Below, piece by piece: positions 33,772 through 42,483 of a DNA stretch of 64,000 nt. The position numbers were made by a program, and so were the translations under genes. Under the pieces are notes generated by a model, which did no database searches, was not told the DNA's origin, and was given only the letters and a program-made list of their open reading frames with translations. The stretch is from Achromobacter ruhlandii (GTDB taxonomy: Bacteria > Pseudomonadota > Gammaproteobacteria > Burkholderiales > Burkholderiaceae_B), in assembly GCF_902859695.1 (NCBI RefSeq), contig NZ_CADIJL010000003.1, forward strand, positions 124,001-188,000, read 5' to 3'. The first letter of the stretch is position 1; the number at the start of each line of letters is the position of its first letter.

Positions 33772-34979
33772 AGGCCGAGCAGGTCAGGCTGGAGTGGACC
33801 GACGGCAACGACATCCGGCTGCTGCAGAACGGCACCGACTTCTTTCCGGCGTTGTGCCAGGCGATCGATGCGGCGCAATCCAGCGTGCATCTGGAAACCT
33901 ACATCTTCATGCTGGACCGCACCGGCGTGAAGGTGCTGGACTGCCTGACGGCGGCGGCCGCGCGCGGCGTCAAGGTGCGCGTGGTGCTCGACGGTTTCGG
34001 CGCGGCCGAAACCGCGGATACCCTGCGTGAGCGCTTGACCAGCGCGGGGGCGCAATGCCGCATCTTCCGTCCCGAGCCGCGCTGGTTCGCGAAGTTCATT
34101 CCCTCGCGCAGCCGCCTGCGGCGCCTGCACCGCAAGGTCACCATCGTCGATGGCAGCGTCGCCTTCATCGGCGGCATCAACATCATCGACGATTATGACG
34201 ATCTCGATCCCACCGACGGCATCTCGGCGCCGCGCTTCGATTTCGCGGTCCAGGTGCGCGGCCCGCTGGTGACAGAGGCGGCGTACGCGCAGGACCTGCT
34301 GTGGGTGCGCCTGAACTGGGCGCGTCTGCGGCGCCATCCGCGCGACTGGAACCGCATGCGGCTGACCAAGCCCAGCCACGCGCCGGTGGCGCCCTGTGGC
34401 ACCCTGCGCGCCGCGCTGGTGCTGCGGGACAACCTGCGTTTCCGCCAGACCTTCGAACGCGCCTACCTGTATGGCATCACGCAGGCGCGGCGCGACATCC
34501 TCATCGCCAACGCCTATTTCTTTCCCGGCCGCCAGTTCCGCCGCGCCCTGGCCAAGGCCGCCGCGCGCGGCGTGCGCGTGCGGCTGCTACTGCAGGGCAA
34601 GGTCGAATACCGCATGCAGTACCACGCCACTCGCTCGCTGTACGACCAGCTGCTGCGCGATGGCATCGAGATCTATGAGTACATGCCAAGCTATCTGCAT
34701 GCCAAGGTGGCGGTGATCGACAACGTCGCCACGGTCGGTTCGTCCAACCTGGATCCGTTCAGCCTGCTGCTGGCGCGCGAGGCCAATGTGGTGGTCGACG
34801 ACCAGCCGTTTGCCTGGGACCTGCAGGAGCGGCTGGAAGCGGCGATCCAGGAAGGCGGGCGCTTCATCCGTCCGCTGGAATATCAGCGGCGGGGGTGGGT
34901 GCGGCGTTGGGTGGATGCGATGTCGTATACGTTGCTGCGGATCGGGGTGGCGTTGACGGGGACGTCGGATAAGTATTGA
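33768..34979 (+). CDS. clsB: Cardiolipin synthase B
   Basis: Phospholipase D-superfamily enzyme that makes cardiolipin from phosphatidylglycerol (and related lipids) at the inner membrane. Two HKD motifs are present: H121-x-K-x4-D (HRKVTIVDG) followed by GGINI, and HAKVAVIDN near residue 311 followed by SSNLDPFS. Length of 403 residues and absence of N-terminal transmembrane helices fit ClsB rather than ClsA. The start is GTG 33768, which overlaps the previous stop by four bases; translational coupling is likely. It directly precedes the rhamnose genes but is separated by 63 bp. Confidence 0.93.
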   Translation: MKAEQVRLEWTDGNDIRLLQNGTDFFPALCQAIDAAQSSVHLETYIFMLDRTGVKVLDCLTAAAARGVKVRVVLDGFGAAETADTLRERLTSAGAQCRIFRPEPRWFAKFIPSRSRLRRLHRKVTIVDGSVAFIGGINIIDDYDDLDPTDGISAPRFDFAVQVRGPLVTEAAYAQDLLWVRLNWARLRRHPRDWNRMRLTKPSHAPVAPCGTLRAALVLRDNLRFRQTFERAYLYGITQARRDILIANAYFFPGRQFRRALAKAAARGVRVRLLLQGKVEYRMQYHATRSLYDQLLRDGIEIYEYMPSYLHAKVAVIDNVATVGSSNLDPFSLLLAREANVVVDDQPFAWDLQERLEAAIQEGGRFIRPLEYQRRGWVRRWVDAMSYTLLRIGVALTGTSDKY

Positions 34980-35042
34980 GCCGGCGGCCACGGCGGTAAA
35001 CTGCCGGATTGGAAGGCGGCGCCTTCACTCGGGCACTACGCA

Positions 35043-36095
35043 ATGAGCATTCTCGTCACCGGCGGCGCCGGATTCATCGGTTCCAACTTTGTGCTGGATT
35101 GGCTGGCGCAGGGGGGCGAGCCCGTGGTCAATCTGGACAAGCTGACCTATGCCGGCAACCGGCACAACCTGGACGGGTTGAAGGACGACGCGCGCCATGT
35201 GTTCGTGGTGGGCGATGTCGGCGACATCGCGTTGGTGACCCGTCTGCTGCAAACGCACCAGCCGCGCGCGATCCTGCATTTCGCGGCGGAGTCGCACGTG
35301 GACCGCTCCATTGCCGGGGCGGGGGATTTCATCCAGAGCAATATCTGCGGCACGCATGGCCTGCTGGAGGCGGCGCGCACGTATTGGGCGGGCCTGACCG
35401 GCCCGGCCCGCGACGACTTCCGCTTCCTGCATGTTTCCACCGACGAGGTCTACGGCTCGCTGTCGCCCGATGCCCCCGCCTTCACCGAATCGAGCCCGTT
35501 TCAGCCCAATAATCCCTATTCCGCCAGCAAGGCGGCCAGCGATCACCTGGTGCGGGCCTGCGGCAAGACGCACGGCCTGCCGGTGCTGACCACGCACTGC
35601 TCCAACAACTTCGGGCCGCGCCAATTTCCGGAGAAACTGATTCCATTGATGATCCAAAATGCGCTGGCCGGCCTGCCATTGCCCGTCTACGGAGATGGCC
35701 TACATGTGCGCGACTGGCTGTACGTGACGGATCATTGCGCCGGCCTGCGCAAGGTGCTCGACCGCGGCCTTCCCGGCGAAACTTACAATCTGGGGGGCAA
35801 CAGCGAGCGCACCAACCTGGACGTGGTGCTGGCCGTCTGCAAACTGTTGGACCAGCTGCGCCCGCGTGCCGATGGCGCGGCCTACAAGACGCAGATCGCG
35901 AAGGTCGCGGATCGCCCTGGGCACGATCGCCGCTACGCCATCGACACGACGCGGGCCCAGCGCGAATTGGGCTGGCGGCCTTCCGAGACGTTCGCTTCGG
36001 GGTTGGAGAAAACCGTGCGTTGGTATCTGGACAACCCGCAATGGGTTGCCGACATCGTATCGGGCGCCTACCGCCAGGGAGATCCAGCGCCATGA
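35043..36095 (+). CDS. rmlB: dTDP-glucose 4,6-dehydratase
   Basis: Second enzyme of dTDP-L-rhamnose synthesis, converting dTDP-glucose to the 4-keto-6-deoxy sugar with tightly bound NAD+. The extended SDR fold shows [10 protein letters not shown] at residues 7-16, the [10 protein letters not shown] block near 136 with catalytic Asp-Glu, and YSASKAASD (Tyr-x3-Lys) near 159. [10 protein letters not shown] and RDWLYVTDH are further family signatures. 350 residues is normal. It overlaps rmlA by four bases. It marks the left border of the surface polysaccharide region. Confidence 0.96.
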   Translation: MSILVTGGAGFIGSNFVLDWLAQGGEPVVNLDKLTYAGNRHNLDGLKDDARHVFVVGDVGDIALVTRLLQTHQPRAILHFAAESHVDRSIAGAGDFIQSNICGTHGLLEAARTYWAGLTGPARDDFRFLHVSTDEVYGSLSPDAPAFTESSPFQPNNPYSASKAASDHLVRACGKTHGLPVLTTHCSNNFGPRQFPEKLIPLMIQNALAGLPLPVYGDGLHVRDWLYVTDHCAGLRKVLDRGLPGETYNLGGNSERTNLDVVLAVCKLLDQLRPRADGAAYKTQIAKVADRPGHDRRYAIDTTRAQRELGWRPSETFASGLEKTVRWYLDNPQWVADIVSGAYRQGDPAP

Positions 36096-36985
36096 GTCCG
36101 ACCGTGCCGCGCAAAGGCATCATCCTGGCCGGCGGGTCCGGTACCCGGTTGCATCCAGCCACGCTGGCCCTGAGCAAGCAACTGATGCCGGTCTACGACA
36201 AGCCGATGATCTACTATCCGCTCAGCACGCTGATGCTGGCGGGCATACGCGAAATTCTCATCATCACCACCCCCGACGATGCGCCGCGCTTTGCCCACTT
36301 GCTGGGGGATGGTAGCCGTTGGGGGTTGAGCCTGCGGTATGCCGTGCAACCGTCGCCTGACGGGTTGGCGCAGGCTTTCCTCATCGGTGCCGATTTCATT
36401 GGCGGGGCGCCTTGCGCGTTGATCCTGGGTGACAACCTTTTCTACGGGCATGATCTGCCGCAGTTGCTGGCGCGGGCCGACGCGCGCCAGGCGGGCGCCA
36501 CCGTGTTTGCGTATCACGTGCAGGATCCGCAACGCTATGGCGTGGTGCAGTTCGATGCCGCTGGCCGCGCGCAACGGATTGACGAGAAACCGGCTTTGCC
36601 GCAGTCCAGCTATGCCGTCACCGGCCTGTATTTCTATGACGAACAAGTGGTGGAGATGGCGCGCCACATCCGTCCGTCCTCCCGCAACGAACTGGAAATC
36701 ACGGACTTGAACCAAGCGTATCTGCAACTGGGCCGCCTCAATGTCGAGATCATGGGCCGCGGCCATGCCTGGCTGGATACGGGCACGCACGACAGTCTGC
36801 TTGAGGCCAGCCAGTTCATCGCTACACTGGAGCGCCGTCAGGGACTGAAAGTGGCCTGTCCCGAGGAAATCGCCTTTCGCAAGCAATGGATCGATGCCGG
36901 GCAATTGGAGGCGTTGGCACGTCCATTGCAGAAAAGCGGCTATGGCGACTATTTGATGAGCCTGCTCAAACGGCTGCCTTTCTGA
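36092..36985 (+). CDS. rmlA: Glucose-1-phosphate thymidylyltransferase
   Basis: First enzyme of dTDP-rhamnose synthesis, joining glucose-1-phosphate and dTTP. The nucleotide-binding [26 protein letters not shown] lies near residues 14-40 (shown here in part: [12 protein letters not shown]). [10 protein letters not shown] near 108 and [10 protein letters not shown] are conserved, as is [16 protein letters not shown]. 297 residues. ATG 36092 overlaps the rmlB stop (ATGA) and its own stop overlaps rmlC, so rmlB-rmlA-rmlC is one translationally coupled unit. Allosteric inhibition by dTDP-rhamnose is known for the family. Confidence 0.94.
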   Translation: MSPTVPRKGIILAGGSGTRLHPATLALSKQLMPVYDKPMIYYPLSTLMLAGIREILIITTPDDAPRFAHLLGDGSRWGLSLRYAVQPSPDGLAQAFLIGADFIGGAPCALILGDNLFYGHDLPQLLARADARQAGATVFAYHVQDPQRYGVVQFDAAGRAQRIDEKPALPQSSYAVTGLYFYDEQVVEMARHIRPSSRNELEITDLNQAYLQLGRLNVEIMGRGHAWLDTGTHDSLLEASQFIATLERRQGLKVACPEEIAFRKQWIDAGQLEALARPLQKSGYGDYLMSLLKRLPF

Positions 36986-37536
36986 TGAAAATCACACCCC
37001 TGTCGCTGTCCGATATCCTGCTGATCGAACCTGAAGTGCACCGCGATGCGCGCGGGTGCTTTTTCGAGACCTATCGGCAATCAGTGCTGGACGCCGTGGT
37101 CGGACGCGAGCTGCGCTTCGTCCAGGATAACCAGTCGGAGTCCCATCGGCACGTCCTGCGTGGCTTGCACTACCAGACCCAGGATCCCCAGGGCAAGTTG
37201 GTACGCGTGACCGAAGGCGAGATCTACGATGTGGCCGTAGACATGCGCCTGGACTCGCCGACCGTCGGGCAGTGGGTGGCCCGGCGCTTGTCGGCAGAGA
37301 ACCATCTTCAGTTGTGGATTCCGGAAGGCTACGCGCACGGCTTTTTGGTGTTGTCCGAGCGTGCCGTGGTGTCGTACAAGGCGACGGCCTACTACCAGCC
37401 GGCGCATCAACAGTGCCTGTTGTGGAATGATCCGGCCCTGGCGGTACCCTGGCCATTGAGCGATCCCCCCCAATTGTCGCTGCCGGACCAGCATGGCCTG
37501 ACCCTGGATCGCGCTCCCCGGATCCAACTCGGCTAG
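36985..37536 (+). CDS. rmlC: dTDP-4-dehydrorhamnose 3,5-epimerase
   Basis: Third enzyme of dTDP-rhamnose synthesis. Cupin-type fold with RDARGCFFETYR near residue 21, the catalytic His in VLRGLHYQTQ near 63, and VRVTEGEIYDVAVDMR; IPEGYAHGFLVLSE contains the second conserved His region. 183 residues is normal. ATG 36985 overlaps the rmlA stop by one base. The following gene is on the opposite strand and overlaps its end by four bases. No rmlD (the last reductase) is in the window, so it must be elsewhere or the sugar ends as another 6-deoxy derivative. Confidence 0.94.
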   Translation: MKITPLSLSDILLIEPEVHRDARGCFFETYRQSVLDAVVGRELRFVQDNQSESHRHVLRGLHYQTQDPQGKLVRVTEGEIYDVAVDMRLDSPTVGQWVARRLSAENHLQLWIPEGYAHGFLVLSERAVVSYKATAYYQPAHQQCLLWNDPALAVPWPLSDPPQLSLPDQHGLTLDRAPRIQLG

Positions 37537-38417
37537 CCTGGCGCCGCACGCCGCTTGCCGCCAACCAGGCCCAGTGCCAGCGCCGTGCCCACGAGGATGA
37601 TGCCGGCGCCAGTCAGGATCGACACGGTGATGGCCTCGTCCAGGAACCACGCGCCCCACACCACCCCGAATACCGGGACCAGAAATGTGACACTGACCGC
37701 GCCGGTGGGACCGACATTGGCGATCAATCGGAAGAAGATGATGTAGGCGGCACCGGTGCAGACAACTGCCAGCAAAACGGTGGCCCCCCACGCGCGGACC
37801 GATATCGGCGCTTCGGGCCAAGCGGCCAGCGCCAGCGGCAGCAGTACCAGGCTGGCGGCGAGCATGCTGCCGGTCGCGTTGGACAGGGCGTCCACGCCCG
37901 TCAGGAAGCGCTTGGTCCAGTTTGCCGCGATGCCGTAGAAGATGGGGGCCGACACAGCCGCCAGCACGGCGGGGCCGGTCCCGCCGCGCTGGAAATCGAG
38001 CTTGTCCCACACCAGCACCACGATTCCCAGCAGGCCGATCGCGAGGCCCAGCGAACGCGACCAGGGCAGCCTGTCCTTTAACCATAGCCAGCCGACCACC
38101 GCACCCCATACTGGTGTGACGGCGTTGGCCACGGAAAGGAATCCCGCGCCGAGCGATTGGGCGGCGTAAGCGTATAGCAGGAACGGCAGGGCGGCGTTCA
38201 AGACGCCCACCACCAATATGGCCTTCCAGTGCCTGCCGATGATGGTCAGCTTGCCGCGCCACAAAGCGGCTGGCAGCAGGAACAGCGCGGCCAGGCCCAC
38301 GCGCAGCTCGATCAGCGCAACCGGGCCGAATTCCCCCACGGCCAAGCGCATGAACAGGAAAGAGCCGCCCCAGACGGCGGCCAGGAGCAGAAGGTCCAGC
38401 AAATCGCGGCGGCGCAT
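37533..38417 (-). CDS. EamA/DMT-family transporter
   Basis: A 294-residue integral membrane protein with ten hydrophobic segments in two EamA repeats (about 8-140 and 150-285), as in RhaT/RarD and amino-acid exporters. WGGSFLFMRLAVGEFGPVALIELRVGL in the first repeat (only part cited) and AAYIIFFRLIANVGPTGAVSVTFLVPVFG in the second are typical EamA signatures. Export of a metabolite is inferred; substrate unknown. It is followed upstream by a DHA2 exporter gene on the same strand (15-bp gap) and its end overlaps rmlC, so this pair appears inserted in the polysaccharide region without a glycan role. Confidence 0.85.
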   Translation of the reverse strand: MRRRDLLDLLLLAAVWGGSFLFMRLAVGEFGPVALIELRVGLAALFLLPAALWRGKLTIIGRHWKAILVVGVLNAALPFLLYAYAAQSLGAGFLSVANAVTPVWGAVVGWLWLKDRLPWSRSLGLAIGLLGIVVLVWDKLDFQRGGTGPAVLAAVSAPIFYGIAANWTKRFLTGVDALSNATGSMLAASLVLLPLALAAWPEAPISVRAWGATVLLAVVCTGAAYIIFFRLIANVGPTGAVSVTFLVPVFGVVWGAWFLDEAITVSILTGAGIILVGTALALGLVGGKRRAAPG

Positions 38418-38432
38418 GATAAATCCTGAGAA

Positions 38433-39866
38433 TCAGGTGGAATTCCGGCTGGTTGCCATATTCTTCATCTTGACCCGATGCGCGAGTACCGCGCAGGTCA
38501 GGCACAGGACAATACACAGGACCAGCCCGGTGCGCACTCCGTTTAGTATCGTGCCGTGGGAGATTAGGATGCCGACTACGGCGGTGCCCAATGCGCTGCC
38601 GATGGCGCGGGTGGTCTGCACCAGGGCCGAGGCCACGCCCACGTCGCGTCGTTCGCTCAGCATCTGCATGAACAGCGTCAGGTTGGGCAGCAGGAAGCCC
38701 AGCGCGCAGCCGTTGACGAAGAACGCCGCCAGGATCCACCAGGCCGAGGTGCCCGGCGAAATCAGCAGCACCATCAGCGTGCCCACCGCCAGCAGGCCGG
38801 CGCCGAACACCATCAGGCGCTGCGGTTCCGTCTGCCGGGGAAACAGACGGCCATTGATGATGCTGCCCACCGAGATCGCGGCCACCAGCGGGGTCAGCAG
38901 CAGGCCGGCCTCGCTCGGGGTGTAGCCGAGCACTTGTTGCAGCAGCAGCGGGCTGTAGAAGATCAGGACGAACATGACGGCGCCCACCATCATGGCGGCA
39001 AGGTTCAGCAACCGTGATTCCCAGGCCGCCAGTACACGCAGCGGAAATATCGGGGATGCGACGCGGCGTTCGATGGGAATCAAGGCGGCGATGGCTAGCG
39101 CGCCAGCAACGGCGAGGACCAGTCCCACCAAGGGGTGGGCGTGGTCGCCGCTGGCGAAGGCCAGCTCCAGGGCTGCCAGGGGCGCACCCACCGCGACCAC
39201 CAGCAGTATGGCGCCAAGCCAGTCGATCTTGCGGCTTTCATTGTGCAGTGGCCGGATCCGAGGGAAATAGCGCGCGAGCAGGAAGAGCGTGATGGCCGCC
39301 GCGACCGGGGAAATGAAGAATGCGGCGCGCCAGCCCATGGCCTGTGTCACTGCGCCGCCCAGTACCGGGCCGATTCCACTCGCCATGGCGAACGCGGCGG
39401 ACACCAGCGCCATCCAGCGTACGCGTTGTTTGGCGTCGGGGAACAGGTCGGCTGGCGCCGCGAACGCGGTCGCGATCATCATGCCGCCGCCGATGCCTTG
39501 CAGCGAGCGGAATACGATCAACTGCGTCATGGATTGCGACAGGCCACAGGCGATGGAGCCCAAGGCGATGATCAGGACCGACACCAACATTAACGGCTTG
39601 CGGCCAAACATGTCGCCCAGGCGACCGAAGATCAGGATCGATGCAGCAGTGGCCAGTAGGTAGCCGGTGCCCACCCAGGCATACAGGGACATGCCGTCGA
39701 GGGCCTCAGCCACGCGTGGCAAGGTGGTGCTGATGATGGTGGAATCGAATGCCGCCAGCACGACGGTGGCGGATACCCCTGCCATGGCCATCAGCAGATC
39801 GCGGCGGGAATGCACGGGGGCGGCGGGCTGGGTCGATGGGGGGGGCGGGTTCATGCCGCCAAGCAT
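38433..39866 (-). CDS. MFS transporter, DHA2 (EmrB/QacA-like) family
   Basis: A 477-residue exporter with 12 to 14 hydrophobic segments. AFDSTIISTTLPRVAEAL near residue 40 is the DHA2 motif D1 with the membrane-embedded Asp; GRLGDMFGRKPLM is motif A; FRSLQGIGGGMM and GPVLGGAVTQAMGWRAAFFI (motif C) follow. This family pumps hydrophobic cations and other drugs with the proton gradient. ATG 39866 is used, but the Met at codon 5 (39854) is equally plausible. It lies 15 bp upstream of the EamA gene and 21 bp downstream of the CoxG-like gene, all minus strand, so the three may be cotranscribed. Confidence 0.87.
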   Translation of the reverse strand: MLGGMNPPPPSTQPAAPVHSRRDLLMAMAGVSATVVLAAFDSTIISTTLPRVAEALDGMSLYAWVGTGYLLATAASILIFGRLGDMFGRKPLMLVSVLIIALGSIACGLSQSMTQLIVFRSLQGIGGGMMIATAFAAPADLFPDAKQRVRWMALVSAAFAMASGIGPVLGGAVTQAMGWRAAFFISPVAAAITLFLLARYFPRIRPLHNESRKIDWLGAILLVVAVGAPLAALELAFASGDHAHPLVGLVLAVAGALAIAALIPIERRVASPIFPLRVLAAWESRLLNLAAMMVGAVMFVLIFYSPLLLQQVLGYTPSEAGLLLTPLVAAISVGSIINGRLFPRQTEPQRLMVFGAGLLAVGTLMVLLISPGTSAWWILAAFFVNGCALGFLLPNLTLFMQMLSERRDVGVASALVQTTRAIGSALGTAVVGILISHGTILNGVRTGLVLCIVLCLTCAVLAHRVKMKNMATSRNST

Positions 39867-39887
39867 ATCATCGGCCCACTAGGGTTT

Positions 39888-40457
39888 TCACTTGTAGAAC
39901 GCGTGGTAACTCCAGAAAACCGCGATGACCAGCACCACGATCGCCCACGACCAGCGCGAATTAGACAGTCCGCGGCCCGGGGGCTCAGGCGGAGGGGGGG
40001 GCGGCGCCACCCGGGGCTGCGCCGCCATGTAATCGATGAATTCAGTGAAAAACCGGTCGATGATTTTCTCTCCGGCCTTCAGCACCAGGCTTTCACCGCA
40101 TTCGGCCAGCTTGCCCCCCGTCATGCCGGCGACGGTGTAGGCAACGCGGGTGCCTTCGTCCTTGATGCTGAGATTGACCTGGGCGGTGCCGATCGCCAGG
40201 CAGGCCGCCAGCCCCTTGCCTTCGAATACCAGCGTGCAGCTATTGGGAGGGTCTACGTCGGATAGCAGGATTTCGCCTTCGTAGTCGGTATCGATGCCGG
40301 CCACCTTGGCCCGCAATGTGACCGCATATTCGGTGGCGGACCGCTGTGTCACGCTGATGCAACCCGGTATGCATCGCTGTAACACAGCGGGATCCGTGAG
40401 GGCGTCCCAGGTTTGATGCTGGGTCGAAGGAATCCACTGGGCATCGGCTATGCGCAT
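39888..40457 (-). CDS. CoxG-family SRPBCC protein with C-terminal membrane anchor
   Basis: A 189-residue protein whose first 150 residues match the carbon monoxide dehydrogenase subunit G family (SRPBCC/START-like fold): TWDALTDPAVLQRCIPGC, KVAGIDTDYEGEI and YTVAGMTGGKLAECGESLV. A Pro-rich linker follows (about 152-162) and a single hydrophobic helix near 171-186 (WAIVVLVIAVFWSYH) likely anchors it to the membrane. CoxG normally helps CO dehydrogenase attach to the membrane, but no cox genes are nearby, so another ligand-binding or anchoring role is likely. Short tail residues after the helix suggest the soluble domain is cytoplasmic. Confidence 0.82.
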   Translation of the reverse strand: MRIADAQWIPSTQHQTWDALTDPAVLQRCIPGCISVTQRSATEYAVTLRAKVAGIDTDYEGEILLSDVDPPNSCTLVFEGKGLAACLAIGTAQVNLSIKDEGTRVAYTVAGMTGGKLAECGESLVLKAGEKIIDRFFTEFIDYMAAQPRVAPPPPPPEPPGRGLSNSRWSWAIVVLVIAVFWSYHAFYK

Positions 40458-40567
40458 GGCTGTCTCCTTTTCGGGCCTTGTTTGAGTATTGTGGCCCTAA
40501 ACCAGGAAATCTGCCATGAGCGTGTGCGAGCCCTCGGGTGGCCCCCTTGCGCGGGTTCAGTTGGTGA

Positions 40568-41836
40568 TCAGCGTCGTTCCGCAGGTGATCCGGTGGCGCT
40601 GCGAGGGTGAGACAAGGCCAAAAACAGGGCGATCAGCATGCCGTACATCGATATGGTGCGCATGCCTCGGAACATCAGTTCAGTCAGGCCAAATACAACA
40701 AAACTCAGGCAGAGCGCCAATCCCATCGCCGCTGAGGCTCGGGCGGGCATCGCTAAAGGCTGCCTGAGTCTACGCAAGAAAACGACGGCTGGTGCGAAAT
40801 AAACAATCAGCAGGGCGCTTGCGCCGAGGATGCCATAGCTGGCCATTGCCATGAGCATATCGTTGTGGGTTTCACCAAAGTTGTTGGTGACATACTCCGA
40901 GACTATTCCGGCTTCCTGAAGCCGTGGCAAGGATTGTTCATATCGCTTGCCATTGCCGCTGCCAAGCCAGGGATCCTGCTGGAACATGTGCCATGCAGCA
41001 CGTGCCAGCTGGACGCGGATGCAAACCGAGCTGTCAGCCCGATCATTTTGCGTCATGCACTCATGTATTTCTTGCTGAGCCAGATAGATTCGCTCACGGA
41101 ATCCGCTGCTGCTGAAGGCGAGGGCGGATGCCGCGGCGGTGAACGCCAGCATTGCCGCCACCAGGCGCACCGGGCGAATCTTCGGAAAGAAAAGCACCAG
41201 TCCGATCGCCGCGAAAATTGGGAATGCCATCCACGTCGAGCGGGTGAACGTCAGGATGACACCTATCACGGAAGCGGCCGTTATCAACAGTTTCGCGATT
41301 CTTTCCGCGCGAGGATGTCGCGAGAAGGGCACCGCCAATGAATACAGGCTCATGCATCCGAACAGCAGCAGCAAGTTCGCATAGCTGACGGCGTTGTAGT
41401 CCCCGGTAACGGGCCGCCCGCTCGTGGTCAGTGCGAGTTCGAGCACCGTGGCTGCTCCGACCACCGCGGCCCCGAGAGTGCCGAGGATTGCGAATCGGAG
41501 TTTCTGTTCATCGATGCGCAATAGCGCAAAGAGCAATATGACAACGCTCGGGCCCAGTCGGAAGGCGCGTTCGATATCCGATGATGACCATCCGTGCTTG
41601 GCCCATTGGCTCAGCACGACGGTGAGCATCGGAAGGCACATCAACACGATGAACACCCTGTAGCCTGTCGCCGTGAGCGCATCGGGCGAGGGCGCGCTGC
41701 GCGGCCATGCCAACAGCGCCAAAGCCATCACTATCGCCAAGTAGGACAGCAGACTGCCTCCGTAACCAGAGGCCATGTTCAGCAATGGAATGGCGGCAAG
41801 TACCGCCACCAGCAAAGATTTCAAAGATCTATGCAT
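40568..41836 (-). CDS. O-antigen ligase/polymerase family protein
   Basis: A 422-residue polytopic membrane protein with about eleven hydrophobic segments and one large periplasmic loop (about 270-330, including HECMTQNDRADSSVCIRVQLA and WLGSGNGKRYEQSLPRL). The WLGSGNG and the later NNFGETHNDMLMAMASYGILG carry the Arg/His-type pattern of Wzy_C/WaaL proteins. It either polymerises O-units (Wzy) or transfers them to lipid A-core (WaaL); sequence alone does not decide. ATG 41836 is chosen since upstream in-frame residues are hydrophilic and overlap the sugar transferase gene. The gene is last of a minus-strand unit from the flippase onward. Confidence 0.82.
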   Translation of the reverse strand: MHRSLKSLLVAVLAAIPLLNMASGYGGSLLSYLAIVMALALLAWPRSAPSPDALTATGYRVFIVLMCLPMLTVVLSQWAKHGWSSSDIERAFRLGPSVVILLFALLRIDEQKLRFAILGTLGAAVVGAATVLELALTTSGRPVTGDYNAVSYANLLLLFGCMSLYSLAVPFSRHPRAERIAKLLITAASVIGVILTFTRSTWMAFPIFAAIGLVLFFPKIRPVRLVAAMLAFTAAASALAFSSSGFRERIYLAQQEIHECMTQNDRADSSVCIRVQLARAAWHMFQQDPWLGSGNGKRYEQSLPRLQEAGIVSEYVTNNFGETHNDMLMAMASYGILGASALLIVYFAPAVVFLRRLRQPLAMPARASAAMGLALCLSFVVFGLTELMFRGMRTISMYGMLIALFLALSHPRSATGSPAERR

Positions 41837-41847
41837 AGTAGACGCAG

Positions 41848-42483
41848 TCAGTTCGCGCCGCTGCGTTTGAGAACAATCTTCAGGGTCAGGAAGGCGATGC
41901 GAAGATCCTGCCGCAAGGTGCAATTGCGCACATACTCGGTGTCGTAGGCGACGAGCTCCTCCTGGGTGAGTGCGCTGCGGCCACAGACTTGGGCCAGGCC
42001 CGTGATGCCGGGTCTGACGCCATGACGCAGTTGCCAATCATCAGCAGCGAAATCGGCACGTTGCACGGGGGTCATGGGCCGAGGTCCGATCAGAGACATG
42101 TCTCCCGTCAGCACATTCAGGAGTTGCGGCAGTTCATCCAAGCTGGTGCTTCTCAGGAAAGCCCCGATTGGTGTAATGCGCGAATCATTCACTTCGGTCG
42201 TGCGGAATGCCGACCTCTGCATCTTGACGTCTTCCAAGGGCACGCTCTCCGGTACATCACCGCCATCGACAGCGACAGTCATCGTTCGGAATTTAAGCAT
42301 GCGAAACCTGCGCAGATCCTTGCCTACCCTGGTCTGCCGAAAGAAAATCGGACGGCCTTCCTTGATCAGGACTGCCAGCGCCAACCCTGCCAGGACAGGC
42401 GCTAGAACGAGCAGCAATAGCAAAGCCGCCAGGAAATCCATCGGGCGTTTCAGGCAATACGCCTGCTTGGTCTTACCCTGCAC
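41848..42483 (-). CDS. Initiating sugar transferase (PglC/WecP-like monotopic phosphoglycosyl transferase)
   Basis: Transfers a phospho-sugar from a UDP-sugar to undecaprenyl phosphate, starting repeat-unit synthesis at the inner membrane. The short form has 211 residues: one N-terminal re-entrant hydrophobic helix (about 16-40, LAALLLLLVLAPVLAGLALAV), then KEGRPIFFRQTRVGKD, FRMLKFRTM, the catalytic Asp-Glu in STSLDELPQLLNVL, and MSLIGPRPMTP. TGLAQVCGRSALT and YDTEYVRNCTLRQDL close the domain. The start is GTG 42483, overlapping the asparagine-synthase stop by 11 bases. The sugar is likely an N-acetylated amino-deoxy sugar, unproven. Confidence 0.9.
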   Translation of the reverse strand: MQGKTKQAYCLKRPMDFLAALLLLLVLAPVLAGLALAVLIKEGRPIFFRQTRVGKDLRRFRMLKFRTMTVAVDGGDVPESVPLEDVKMQRSAFRTTEVNDSRITPIGAFLRSTSLDELPQLLNVLTGDMSLIGPRPMTPVQRADFAADDWQLRHGVRPGITGLAQVCGRSALTQEELVAYDTEYVRNCTLRQDLRIAFLTLKIVLKRSGAN

